Assembly: GCF_900605015.1 (NCBI RefSeq)
Contig: NZ_LR027574.1
Span: 324,470-388,469, forward strand
Length of the DNA: 64,000 bases
Source: Olsenella sp. Marseille-P4559
GTDB lineage: Bacteria > Actinomycetota > Coriobacteriia > Coriobacteriales > Atopobiaceae
Reading direction: 5' to 3'
Under the pieces are notes generated by a model. It had not been told where the DNA came from, did no database searches, and saw only the letters and a list, made by a program, of their open reading frames with translations. Positions within the stretch are counted from its first letter, which is position 1; the number at the start of each line of letters is the position of its first letter. A program made the translations under genes and the position numbers. This document shows, one piece after another, positions 43,011 through 52,714 of the stretch.

Positions 43011-44092
43011 GAGCCGAGCCCTTCTCCGGTACCCCTGCGTGGCGCAGGCCCACATGGCCGCTTGTTCCCGCCGAGGCGCGCTGGCTTGCGGCGGCATCGG
43101 TGCTCTCGGGCGTGCGTCTGGGGGCTTCCGTGCCCGTGAACTCCGGTACGGCCTACCTTGCGCCTGGCGTGACGCTGGGTCCCAGTCAGCGCTTTGTCTG
43201 CGTGATTGGCGCCTTCGACGGGCTCCACGCAGGCCACCGCGCCCTTATCGCCGAGGCGGCTGCGGATGCCCGTGCGCGCAACCTTCCGCTTGCCATTGTG
43301 ACCTTTGACCCCGACCCTTCGAAGGTTCTCTCCAGGCGCTCTCCCGAGCGTCTGCTCTCGGATGCGGACCGCGTGCGCTCGCTTGCCCTTGCGGGGGCGG
43401 ATGCCGTCGTGGTCCACCGCTTTACGCCCGAGTTCGCGGCGCTTCCATATGACCGCTACGTCACCGAGGTCCTGGGCGGCATCTTCTTCCCGGCGGCCAT
43501 CCACGTGGGCGAGAACTTCCGCTTTGGCGCCGGTGGCGCGGGCACGGTCGTGGCGATGACGCGGCTGGGCGAGAAGCACGGCTTCGAGGCCTTTGGGCAT
43601 GCGCTCGTCTCGGTGGGGGGAAGCCCGGTCTCGGCCACGCGCGTGCGTGGGCTCCTGCGCGAGGGTAAGGTCGACAAGGCCGCCGAGCTCCTGCTGAGGC
43701 ATCACTTCCTGGCTGGGCGCATTATCCATGGCCGAGGCGAGGGCACCTCCTTTGGCTTCCCTACGGCCAACGTGGAGCTGGACGGGCGCGACTGCCTGCC
43801 CGCCGATGGTGTCTACGCCTGTCTCGCCTGCATTGGCGGCAGCGTCTGGCCGGCTGCGGTCAACGTGGGTGTCCCTCCCACGTTCAACGTGTCCGCGCAT
43901 CCCATGCTCGAGGCGAATCTCGTGGGCTTCTCGGGCGATGCCTACGGAGAGGAGGCACGCGTGGTGTTTCTCCGCCGCCTTCGCCCCTCTCGTCGATTTG
44001 ACTCGCTTGCCGAACTGGAAGCCACGGTGTTGGGGAACATCCATTGGGTACGGGATCACGTCGGAGAGGGATGTGTGGGGGTGGTCGTGTGA
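43007..44092 (+). CDS. ribF: Bifunctional riboflavin kinase/FAD synthetase
   Basis: A 361-residue protein that phosphorylates riboflavin to FMN and adenylates FMN to FAD. The N-terminal nucleotidyltransferase domain carries VIGAFDGLHAGHRALI (near residue 66; the GxFDGxHxGH motif) and the GSPVSATRVRGLL motif (the ISSTxIR equivalent) near 205. The C-terminal kinase domain carries GRGEGTSFGFPTANVEL near 243 and YGEEARVVFLRRLRPSRRFDSLAEL near 310. The ATG at 43007 overlaps the truB stop and stands 7 bases after GGGGG. The first 60 residues are longer than usual. Confidence 0.9.
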   Translation: MRAEPFSGTPAWRRPTWPLVPAEARWLAAASVLSGVRLGASVPVNSGTAYLAPGVTLGPSQRFVCVIGAFDGLHAGHRALIAEAAADARARNLPLAIVTFDPDPSKVLSRRSPERLLSDADRVRSLALAGADAVVVHRFTPEFAALPYDRYVTEVLGGIFFPAAIHVGENFRFGAGGAGTVVAMTRLGEKHGFEAFGHALVSVGGSPVSATRVRGLLREGKVDKAAELLLRHHFLAGRIIHGRGEGTSFGFPTANVELDGRDCLPADGVYACLACIGGSVWPAAVNVGVPPTFNVSAHPMLEANLVGFSGDAYGEEARVVFLRRLRPSRRFDSLAELEATVLGNIHWVRDHVGEGCVGVVV

Positions 44093-46050
44093 TCAGCGAC
44101 GAGGACAAGGAGCGGGTTCGCCAGGCCATCGACATCGTGCAGCTGGTGGGTGAGACGGTCGAGCTGCGCCAGCGAGGCCGCGAGTTTTGGGGCTGCTGTC
44201 CGTTCCACCACGAGAAGACCCCCTCGTTCAAGGTTGACCCGGCAACGGGCCTCTGGCACTGCTTCGGCGCGTGCAGCGAGGGTGGCGACGTCTTCAAGTA
44301 TGTGATGAAGCGCGAGAACCTCTCGTTTCCCGATTCCATTCGCTACCTGGCCGACCGCGCGGGCATCGAGCTTGCCGAGGACAGGAGCGCCTCGCGTGGG
44401 CCCCGCAAGAACCGCCTGATTGAGGAGCTTACGCTTGCGGACGACTACTACCACACCATGCTCATGCGCGGCCGCGGCGAAGGCCCTACTGCCGCGCGGG
44501 CATACCTTGCCGGTCGTGGCTTTGGCTCCGACGTGTGTCGTCGCTGGCATCTGGGCTATGCTCCGGGGCGCGGCTCGCTTGTGGCACACCTGCGCGAGAG
44601 GGGCTACAGTCCCAAGGAGATGATTGCCGCAAACCTGGCGGTCGAGCGCTCGGGGCGCCTTGCCGATTGGTTCTACGACCGTGCGATGTTTCCCATCCAC
44701 GACGAGCAGGGCAGGACCATCGCTTTTGGCGGCCGTATCCTGCGTCCCGCCAACAATGCCCCCAAGTACCTCAACACCCGTGACACCACAGTCTTCAACA
44801 AGGGCAGGCACCTCTTTGCCTATGACCGTGCCAAGGAGGCCATGGCTGCCACCGGCACGGCCATCGTCTGCGAGGGCTACACCGACGTGATCGCCATGCA
44901 CGAGGCGGGCTTCACCAACGCCGTGGCGGCGCTGGGCACTGCGTTTCGCATAGACCACATCCGCCTCATGGAGCGCCAGCGCGTCTCTCGCATCATCTGC
45001 ATGTTTGACGGTGACGAGGCAGGTCAGCGCGCGGCCGAGCGTGCCGTGCAGTTTCTCGACAAGACCTCTGCCTCGATGGCCTGCGTGGTGCTGCCAGACG
45101 GGCGGGACCCGATGGAGTTCCTCTCGTCCCATGACGCCTCGGCCATGCAGAAGCAGCTCGACAGAGCGGTGCCGCTCATGGACTTCGTGTTCTCCAAGCG
45201 CCTGGCCAGCTACGATCTCTCGGCACCAGGGCGTCGTGTCAAGGCGCTCGACGAGATGGCCCAGCTCCTGGCCCCGCTTAAGCACTCGGTCCTTCTCGAC
45301 GAGTACGCCACGCAGCTTGCGGACGCCCTGGGCATGGACGCGGCAGAGACAAAGCGCGTGATTCGCGAGAAGCCCGTGAAGGCGTCTGAACCCGGGGCAC
45401 CGCGGCGTCGCGAGGCCGCAAGCGCTCCGTCTGCCGCTGCCGCACCGCCGGCTTCTGGCGACGAAGACGACTACGTGCCCATGCCCGATGACTACGTGCC
45501 GGCAGAGGCCTACGGGGACGGGAACGTCGCCCCTGTGGCCGCCATTCCCGCAGGAGGCGGTTCCTTTTCGGTTTCACGGATGCTCTCGGGTGACGAGCGC
45601 ATGCAGGTTGCCGTCGAGCACGAGCTCCTCTCGATGCTTGCGGCCATGCCAGACGAGGTTCGCTCCTATGCGGACCGCTTAGCAGACGTGATGTGGGTGG
45701 ACTCACGCCACGAGGGGATGGCCTGGGCCATGCTCGCCACGCCAGAGGGTACCTCGCCCGCAGACGTCGTTGCGGCGGCGACGGCGGTCGAGCCCGATGC
45801 GCCACAGATTCTCTCGTCCGGTCGCGTTGTCTCGAGCATGGGGATGGACACGCACGAGAAGGTCGCCTTCCTCGTGGATTCTGTTGAGCTCTACTCGTGT
45901 AAACGGCGTGTGCGCGAGATCAAATCCCGTCTGCGCCAGGCCGGTGATGCGGGTGGCGAGAACGCCGAGGCGCTCTTTGAGCAGGCAACGTCGCTCCAGA
46001 AGCGTATCAATGCGCTGACAAAGAAACTTTCCTCTGTTGTTGAGCAGTAA
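44089..46050 (+). CDS. dnaG: DNA primase DnaG
   Basis: A 653-residue primase that lays RNA primers for replication. The N-terminal zinc site is C37-P-F-H40 with C58 and C62; the last pair is C-x3-C (CFGAC) rather than the common C-x2-C. The RNA polymerase core includes the TOPRIM motifs VCEGYTDVIAMHEAGF near residue 261 and MFDGDEAGQRAA near 305. The C-terminal helicase-binding part follows a low-complexity Ala/Asp linker (about 430-480). It begins at GTG (44089), overlapping the ribF stop as GTGA. It is followed by rpoD 43 bases later, the old macromolecular-synthesis pair. Confidence 0.94.
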   Translation: MISDEDKERVRQAIDIVQLVGETVELRQRGREFWGCCPFHHEKTPSFKVDPATGLWHCFGACSEGGDVFKYVMKRENLSFPDSIRYLADRAGIELAEDRSASRGPRKNRLIEELTLADDYYHTMLMRGRGEGPTAARAYLAGRGFGSDVCRRWHLGYAPGRGSLVAHLRERGYSPKEMIAANLAVERSGRLADWFYDRAMFPIHDEQGRTIAFGGRILRPANNAPKYLNTRDTTVFNKGRHLFAYDRAKEAMAATGTAIVCEGYTDVIAMHEAGFTNAVAALGTAFRIDHIRLMERQRVSRIICMFDGDEAGQRAAERAVQFLDKTSASMACVVLPDGRDPMEFLSSHDASAMQKQLDRAVPLMDFVFSKRLASYDLSAPGRRVKALDEMAQLLAPLKHSVLLDEYATQLADALGMDAAETKRVIREKPVKASEPGAPRRREAASAPSAAAAPPASGDEDDYVPMPDDYVPAEAYGDGNVAPVAAIPAGGGSFSVSRMLSGDERMQVAVEHELLSMLAAMPDEVRSYADRLADVMWVDSRHEGMAWAMLATPEGTSPADVVAAATAVEPDAPQILSSGRVVSSMGMDTHEKVAFLVDSVELYSCKRRVREIKSRLRQAGDAGGENAEALFEQATSLQKRINALTKKLSSVVEQ

Positions 46051-46093
46051 AAACGGGTAGCATCTTGAAGGCTATTGCGTCGAAGGGAATAAC

Positions 46094-47485
<1,392 letters not shown>

Positions 47486-47496
47486 GCGCCAACAGC

Positions 47497-47536
47497 GAAG
47501 ACCCGGGTAGATTGTGCTACCTGGGTCTTCTCGTGT
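47497..47536 (+). terminator. Intrinsic terminator after rpoD
   Basis: A 14-bp stem with one G-T pair, GAAGACCCGGGTAG (47497-47510) with CTACCTGGGTCTTC (47517-47530), loop ATTGTG, followed by TCGTGTTCC. It lies between the convergent rpoD and yaaA genes and may work in both directions. Confidence 0.8.
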
Positions 47537-47562
47537 TCCTCGTGCATCTGCTTGTGCTGGCG

Positions 47563-48345
47563 CTACGCCTTCACGCGCACAAACGTGAGCCTCTCCTCGG
47601 TTGAGCGACTTCGACTCAGGCGATACCCGCGCTCTGCAAACTCCGCAAGCAGATCGACACTCTCAACGCCCCGCTCGGCGCACCAGCGCACGAAGGCACC
47701 TCGAGCGGCCTTCGCCTCGGTTGCACGTTGGACAAACTTTCCGTCCGATGTGCGAAGTTCCCCAAAGACGCAGGTGACAATCGGCATGCCGGCCTTTCTT
47801 GCCCAGGGGACCACGGCCTTGGCGTACTCCTGCGAGGCAACGTTTACCAGGGGCGTGGCACCGGAGCGGACAAGGGCATCGAGAAGTCTCTCTCCCCAAA
47901 AACCGTAGAGGTCGCGATGCCCGCCCACGGCAAGCCTTGCCTGCATCTCGAGCCTGTAGGGCACGACGCCGTCAAGTGGGCGGAGAGTCCCGTACATCCC
48001 TGAGAGTATGCGCAGGTGAGAGGAGAGCCAGGTGAGCTCGCGTTCGGTCATGACCTGCGGGGCCAGGTGCTGATACTGGATGCCCACGTACGTGAGGACG
48101 GCACTGGAGAGCAGACGCGGGTCTCTCGCCATGTCCTCGGGCAGCGTGGAGAGTCGCTCCCAGTTGGGCCGTGCGAGGGCATCGCTGCAGCTCCAAACGG
48201 CACGGGCTCCCTCATAGCCAAGGGAGCGGAGTTCGCATGCGAGATGCTGTGCGTCTGTGAGGAACTCGGGACTCGTTGCGGCGACAGGCGGTCCTTCGAC
48301 CACATCCATCCGCTTCGCGGGCGATATCACGAGCATCATGGTCAT
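47563..48345 (-). CDS. yaaA: YaaA family peroxide-stress protein
   Basis: A 260-residue protein of the YaaA/DUF328 (UPF0246) family, which lowers free iron during hydrogen peroxide stress. Marks: the N-terminal MMLVISPAKRMDV (family PAKxM/L motif), SGMYGTLRPLDGVVPYRLEMQARL near residue 117, LVNVASQEYAKAV near 165 and the C-terminal FAERGYRLSRSRSTEERLTFVR. The ATG at 48345 follows GGAGGAGCCC. The same frame stays open far upstream but that stretch is antisense to birA and is not part of the gene. Confidence 0.9.
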   Translation of the reverse strand: MTMMLVISPAKRMDVVEGPPVAATSPEFLTDAQHLACELRSLGYEGARAVWSCSDALARPNWERLSTLPEDMARDPRLLSSAVLTYVGIQYQHLAPQVMTERELTWLSSHLRILSGMYGTLRPLDGVVPYRLEMQARLAVGGHRDLYGFWGERLLDALVRSGATPLVNVASQEYAKAVVPWARKAGMPIVTCVFGELRTSDGKFVQRATEAKAARGAFVRWCAERGVESVDLLAEFAERGYRLSRSRSTEERLTFVRVKA

Positions 48346-48726
48346 GGGCTCCTCCGTTTCCCCTTCGCGTGGCCTCACGTCGCTAGCGTCCACAGTATAT
48401 GTGGTCACAGAGGTTACCGTTGACCGAGGAGGGAAACGCCTTGCCGTCCCCCTGCCCGCGCAGGCCGTCGTCGCCGACCCTCCGAACCTCAAAACGTGTA
48501 CATCTATATTCATGTGGCAGAGGGCTCCCGCATACCGGGGCACTCCAGCATGTCCAATCCCGCCGCGCTCACGGCGCTCCCGGACAAGCTTGGGAGCGAT
48601 TATCCCGTTGCCCGCGTCATGGGCACGGTCGTTTGTGTGCGTCGCGCGTCTTGCTTGCGGCCTCGGGGGCCTTGCTTGGGGACAAGGCGTATCCTCTTCA
48701 TCGACTTGGCGCAGGTAAGGCTGGGG
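48346..48726. other. Intergenic region between divergent yaaA and birA
   Basis: A 381-base gap. The birA frame is open back to 48496, but the residues it would encode before 48727 (Arg/Cys/Pro-rich) look noncoding. TATACT on the minus strand near 48395 is a possible -10 for yaaA, without a good -35. Nothing else was recognised. Confidence 0.4.
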
Positions 48727-49614
48727 ATGGGGGAGAGGACCTTGGCGCTTCTCGGTGCGATGATGAACGGCCTTCCGGGCATCCGTGTGGTCGAAGTGAC
48801 CGAGTCGACAAACGATGACGCCATGCACCTTGGCCGTGCGGGCGCGCCGCACGGCTCCACCGTGGTCGCACGCCGCCAGACTCTGGGGCGAGGCCGTCGC
48901 GGACACGTATGGGTCTCCCCTGCAGGTGGGCTGTACCTCTCCGTGCTCGTGCGGCCACAGGTCCCCAGGGAGGCGCTCGCGGCCATCTCGGTGGCGACGG
49001 CTTTGGGGGCATTCGACGCCTGCTTGAGCCTGGGCGCCTCGGGCGTCGCGCTCAAATGGCCAAACGACCTCGTAGTCCCTGTGGGGGCCGAGAACCCCTT
49101 TGGCGCTAAACTCGCCGGTATTCTCGTGGAGGTGGGGGAGGGCCCGGAGGGTGCCTTCGCCGTCTGCGGCATAGGGGTGAATCTCGTCCGGGGCGATCGT
49201 GGGGCCATATGCCCTCCTGCGGTCCGCGACGGAATGGCGGCGCCCCTGCCACCCGCCTACCTTGAGGACCTGCTGCCGGAGGCAGCCCGCCACAGGCTGC
49301 GGGATGGCCTGTGCGCCACAGCCACCGTATTCCGAGACGCTATGGTCTCGCGCGTGGACGCCTGGGCGTGCGCCCTTGGTCAGGAGCCCTCATGCGCGGG
49401 GCCGCTGTCCCCCCTTCTGCCTGACTACCTCTCCCACCTGGCCGCGCGGGGCCGTTCCGTCCTGGCCGTGTCCGCAGATGGCACCCCCATCTGCCAGGGC
49501 ACGCTCGTCTCTGTTGATGCCTTCGGCAAGGCGCACGTGATTGGCGGGGACGGCCATGTCACCGTACTCTCCAGCGAGCTCTGCTCCCTAAGGCCGGCGG
49601 TTCCGGGGGCGTAG
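48727..49614 (+). CDS. birA: Biotin-[acetyl-CoA-carboxylase] ligase
   Basis: A 295-residue enzyme that activates biotin with ATP and attaches it to the Lys of biotin carboxyl carrier proteins. The biotinyl-AMP loop GRGRRGHVW is near residue 57, KWPNDLVVP near 111 and the GIGVNL motif near 153; a C-terminal SH3-like domain follows. There is no N-terminal HTH, so it is the class that does not repress transcription. The start is uncertain: ATG at 48727 (with AAGG 7 bases upstream) fits the family's N-terminus. Located just before the FAS II operon whose accB product would be its substrate. Confidence 0.87.
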   Translation: MGERTLALLGAMMNGLPGIRVVEVTESTNDDAMHLGRAGAPHGSTVVARRQTLGRGRRGHVWVSPAGGLYLSVLVRPQVPREALAAISVATALGAFDACLSLGASGVALKWPNDLVVPVGAENPFGAKLAGILVEVGEGPEGAFAVCGIGVNLVRGDRGAICPPAVRDGMAAPLPPAYLEDLLPEAARHRLRDGLCATATVFRDAMVSRVDAWACALGQEPSCAGPLSPLLPDYLSHLAARGRSVLAVSADGTPICQGTLVSVDAFGKAHVIGGDGHVTVLSSELCSLRPAVPGA

Positions 49615-49652
49615 GGAGGGGAACGTGCAGATTCTCTGAGTGTGCGCTTGTC

Positions 49653-49681
49653 GTGACAATTGCCGGTGACTTCGCTACACT
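49653..49681 (+). promoter_or_regulatory. Promoter of the fatty-acid synthesis operon
   Basis: GTGACA (49653-49658), a 17-base spacer and TACACT (49676-49681). Transcription would begin around 49688, inside the palindrome that follows. Confidence 0.6.
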
Positions 49682-49712
49682 GTCATTAGTTAGTTAGCCT
49701 AACTAATGACAG
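49680..49712 (+). promoter_or_regulatory. Perfect palindromic operator at the FAS II promoter
   Basis: Arms CTGTCATTAGTTAG (49680-49693) and CTAACTAATGACAG (49699-49712) are perfectly complementary over 14 bp with spacer TTAGC. Because TTAG is repeated, a second register gives a 17-bp palindrome TTAGTTAG-C-CTAACTAA at 49690-49706. It overlaps the end of the -10 box and the expected start point, the usual position for a repressor site. The MarR-type protein encoded 67 bases downstream is the obvious ligand. Confidence 0.8.
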
Positions 49713-49778
49713 GTTCTGCGTTGCCTGACAGGGCGGGCCTGACAGGGCGGCTCGCCACGACACTGCGGGGGGAGGCTT

Positions 49779-50375
49779 GTGTCTAAGTCGTACGAGAGAC
49801 ATGCGCAAGACCTGGGCCCCAGCCTCGAGGCCGGCGGTTCGAGCGTCTCTGGCGTCGACGTGAGCGACAGCGTCGCCTTCGTGTCAGAGATCTCGCGCCT
49901 CCTGAGCAACACCTACGACTCAATCGACCGCTTGGAGGAGCTCACTCGTCGCTCGCACGGCATCGACCTCTCGGTGAGCGAGCTCAACCTCATCGAAGTC
50001 GTGGGGAGGAGAACCCTCCACAGGGACGAGACAATCGGCATGTCTGACATCGCGCGGGCCCTCGACATCAAGGTGCCTTCCGCGACCTCTTCGGTGAGCA
50101 GGCTCGTGCGCAAGGGCTATGTCGAGAGACACCGCGACTCCTCGGACGCCCGCCGCGTCAACGTGGCTCTCACGCGCCGCGGCGAGAAGGTCTACCGCCT
50201 TCATGCCGTTTTCAACTGCCGCATGGCACAGGAGGTCTCGGGCGGTCTCACCATCTCGGAGCGTGAGGTGCTCCTCGATGGCATCAGGCGACTGGAGCAC
50301 TTCTACGCCGAGGCGCAGCGGGCGCAGCTCGACTACCTGAACGACGTCTTCGCAAAGAGGGGTGGCGAGCGCTAG
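49779..50375 (+). CDS. MarR family regulator, FabT-like, first gene of the FAS II operon
   Basis: A 198-residue winged-helix regulator. After an unusual 45-residue N-terminal extension, the MarR core begins near residue 46; the DNA-binding part is IGMSDIARALDIKVPSATSSVSRLVRKGYVERHRDSSDARRVNVALTRRGEKVY (about 88-140). In lactic-acid bacteria a MarR protein in exactly this position, FabT, represses the operon when bound to acyl-ACP. Its own gene lies behind the palindromic operator, so autoregulation is expected. It starts at GTG (49779) just after GGGGGGAGG, an unusually close spacing. The stop codon overlaps the fabH start. Confidence 0.85.
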   Translation: MSKSYERHAQDLGPSLEAGGSSVSGVDVSDSVAFVSEISRLLSNTYDSIDRLEELTRRSHGIDLSVSELNLIEVVGRRTLHRDETIGMSDIARALDIKVPSATSSVSRLVRKGYVERHRDSSDARRVNVALTRRGEKVYRLHAVFNCRMAQEVSGGLTISEREVLLDGIRRLEHFYAEAQRAQLDYLNDVFAKRGGER

Positions 50376-51352
50376 TGCCCTACACCATCATCGGGACCGG
50401 GTCGGCCCTGCCCGAGTGCGTGGTCACCAACGACGAGCTCTCGCAGTTCCTCGACACGAGCGACGAGTGGATCCGCGTGCGCACAGGCATCCGCGAGCGC
50501 CGCATATGCACCACTGAGTCGCTCGACGACCTCGCCGAGCAGGCCTCGCTCCGCGCGCTCGCCTCCGCAGGGATCGATGCCGCCGACCTCGACCTCATCG
50601 TCTGCTCCACCACCACGGGCGACCATCTCATGCCCGCCGAGGCATGCGCGGTCGCCGAGCGCTTGGGGGCCAGCTGCCCCGCGTTCGACGTCTCCGCCGC
50701 GTGCTCCGGGTTCGTCTTCGCGCTCGACGTCGCCGACGGGTACCTCGCCCGCGGCCGCGCCAGGCGCGCGCTCGTGCTCTCCGCCGAGAAGTGCTCGCGC
50801 ATCATGGACTGGACCGACCGCTCGACCTGCGTGCTCTTCGGGGACGCCGCCGCGGCAGTCGTCGTGGAGTCGGGTGGTGCAAGCCCGCTCTGGACGCGCC
50901 TGCGCACCATCCCCAACGTCGCCGCGCTGGACGTTTCGGGCATCGTGGGGACGAGCCCCTTCGACCGCACGCACGACGCCGCCGGGCCCAGCGCGCTCTC
51001 GATGAGGGGCAGGAGCGTCTATCGCTTCGCCGTCACCGAGGTCTCGCGCGAGCTGCGCGACATGGCGGGCGAGACGGGCGTCGCCCTCTCGGGCATCGAT
51101 CACTTTGTGCTCCACCAGGCCAACGAGCGCATCATCGACGCGGTCTGCGCGCGCCTCGGACTCGACCGCTCTCGCGTGGCCGTGAACATGGCCACCACCG
51201 GCAACGTCTCGAGCGCCTGCATCCCGCTCGCGCTCGACGGCATGAGCCGCAGGGGCGAGCTGGCCCCCGGCGAGCTCGTGGCCCTCGTGGGCTTTGGCGC
51301 CGGCCTCGACGTCGCCTCGACCCTCGTGCGCTGGGAGGCCAGCCCAAGCTAG
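50375..51352 (+). CDS. fabH: 3-oxoacyl-ACP synthase III (FabH)
   Basis: A 325-residue condensing enzyme that starts fatty-acid synthesis by joining an acyl-CoA primer to malonyl-ACP. The catalytic triad is visible: Cys110 in DVSAACSGF, His247 in LHQANER and Asn277 in TGNVSSA. Length and the N-terminal TSDEWIRVRTGIRERR motif (substrate entrance) are normal for FabH. It starts at GTG overlapping the regulator's stop by one base. The primer (acetyl or branched) cannot be decided from the sequence. Confidence 0.95.
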   Translation: MPYTIIGTGSALPECVVTNDELSQFLDTSDEWIRVRTGIRERRICTTESLDDLAEQASLRALASAGIDAADLDLIVCSTTTGDHLMPAEACAVAERLGASCPAFDVSAACSGFVFALDVADGYLARGRARRALVLSAEKCSRIMDWTDRSTCVLFGDAAAAVVVESGGASPLWTRLRTIPNVAALDVSGIVGTSPFDRTHDAAGPSALSMRGRSVYRFAVTEVSRELRDMAGETGVALSGIDHFVLHQANERIIDAVCARLGLDRSRVAVNMATTGNVSSACIPLALDGMSRRGELAPGELVALVGFGAGLDVASTLVRWEASPS

Positions 51353-51463
51353 CTCCCCTCGCCAGTCCCGCGCCGCATCCCGCGGCGGCCCAAGGTATTC
51401 CGGGCGCCACCAGGCGCCCTCGTCCGCGCCGGCAGTCCCGGTGCCAGAAGAAGGAGAAGAACC

Positions 51464-51697
51464 ATGGCAGAGTCCACCTTCGATCGCGTCGTCGCCATCC
51501 TCAAGGACCAGGAGGGCCTCGATGACGTCGAGCTTGCCCGTGACACCAATCTCGCGAGCGTCGGCCTCGACTCCATGGCCACCGTCGAGGCGGTCATGGC
51601 CTGCGAGGACGAGTTCGGCATCGAAATCGACCCCGAGGCCAACCCCAAGACCGTGGGCGAGTTCGTCGACCTCGTCGACGGACTGCTCGCCAAGTAG
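51464..51697 (+). CDS. acpP: Acyl carrier protein (second copy, FAS operon)
   Basis: A 77-residue carrier protein with the phosphopantetheine site Ser37 in VGLDSMATVE. It is less similar to standard AcpP than the copy at 2918-3157 but has the right length, helix pattern and acidity. AGAAGGAGAAGA precedes the ATG. Placed between fabH and fabK as in streptococcal FAS operons, it is likely the carrier dedicated to chain elongation. The 111-base gap before it is GC-rich with no gene. Confidence 0.92.
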   Translation: MAESTFDRVVAILKDQEGLDDVELARDTNLASVGLDSMATVEAVMACEDEFGIEIDPEANPKTVGEFVDLVDGLLAK

Positions 51698-51769
51698 CGC
51701 GGGCGCAAGCGCGGGAGAAACGCAGGAGAGCCGGGAGCAGCCGGAGCCAAGACTAAGGATCAACCTCAC

Positions 51770-52714
51770 ATGATCAAGACACCCCTCTGCGACCTGGTGG
51801 GCATCGAGAGGCCCATCTTCCAGGGCGGCATGGCGTGGATCGCAGACGCAAGCCTCGCCGCCGCCGTCTCCGAGGCAGGCGGCCTCGGCATCATCTCGGC
51901 CATGAACGCCGGTCCCGACTGGGTCCGGGACCAGATCCGTGAGTGCCGCGGACGCACGGAGAGGCCCTTCGGCGTCAACGTGATGCTCCAGAGCCCCTTC
52001 GCGGCGGACGTCGCGAAGGTCGTGGCCGAGGAGCGCGTGCCCGTCGTGGTCACGGGAGCGGGCAACCCCAGCAGGTACATGGCGGACTGGAAGGCCGCGG
52101 GCGTCAAGGTCATCCCTGTGGTCTCGTCCGTCGCGCTCGCCCGCCTGCTTGAGCGTGCCGGGGCCGATGCACTCGTCGCCGAGGGAGGGGAGTCCGGGGG
52201 CCACATCGGCGACCTCTCGACGATGGTCCTCGTGCCGCAGGTCGTGGACGCCGTCACGGTTCCGGTCCTCGCCGCCGGCGGCATCGCTGACGGCCGCCAG
52301 GTCGCTGCCGCCCTCATGCTGGGCGCGCAGGGCGTCCAGGTGGGGACGCGCTTCCTCGTCGCCCGCGAGTGCACCGTGAGCCAGGAGTACAAGGACCGCA
52401 TCATCAAGGCCAAGGACCTCTCGACCATCGTGACGGGGCGCACCCTGAACGGCGCGGTGCGCTGCCTCAAGACGCCCTTCTCGCAGGAGTTCGCCCGCCG
52501 CGAGCGCGCTGGCGCGACCCCAGAGGAGCTGGGCAGGTTCGGCGCGGGGTCGCTTCGCAAGGCCGCCAAGGACGGCAACTACGAGGAGGGCTCCTTCATG
52601 GCCGGCGAGGTCGCCGCGATGGTCCACGAGGAGCAGACGGCCCGGGAGATCGTCGATGACCTCATGGGCGGTGCCGAGAGGTGCCTGGGGGAGGCCACGA
52701 GATGGATCGCGTAG
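51770..52714 (+). CDS. fabK: Enoyl-ACP reductase II (FabK)
   Basis: A 314-residue FMN-dependent enoyl-ACP reductase, the last step of each elongation cycle. It has the nitronate-monooxygenase-like TIM barrel: PIFQGGMAWIADASLAAAVSEAGGLGII at the N-terminus, AEGGESGGHIGD near residue 140 (FMN phosphate loop and His) and AAGGIADGRQVAAALMLGAQGVQVGTRFL near 167. In this operon setting FabK is a much better call than nitronate monooxygenase. FabK enzymes are not inhibited by triclosan, unlike FabI. The last 13 bases overlap fabD. Confidence 0.92.
   Translation: MIKTPLCDLVGIERPIFQGGMAWIADASLAAAVSEAGGLGIISAMNAGPDWVRDQIRECRGRTERPFGVNVMLQSPFAADVAKVVAEERVPVVVTGAGNPSRYMADWKAAGVKVIPVVSSVALARLLERAGADALVAEGGESGGHIGDLSTMVLVPQVVDAVTVPVLAAGGIADGRQVAAALMLGAQGVQVGTRFLVARECTVSQEYKDRIIKAKDLSTIVTGRTLNGAVRCLKTPFSQEFARRERAGATPEELGRFGAGSLRKAAKDGNYEEGSFMAGEVAAMVHEEQTAREIVDDLMGGAERCLGEATRWIA

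Noticed and set aside
48346..49293. Upstream extension of yaaA to a 576-residue protein
   Set aside because: The family start MMLVISPAKRM with a GGAGGAG site is at 48345; the extension is antisense to birA and non-homologous in character.
51770..52714. Nitronate monooxygenase for the FabK gene
   Set aside because: The fold is shared, but the position between acpP and fabD and the AEGGESGGHIG motif fit FabK.
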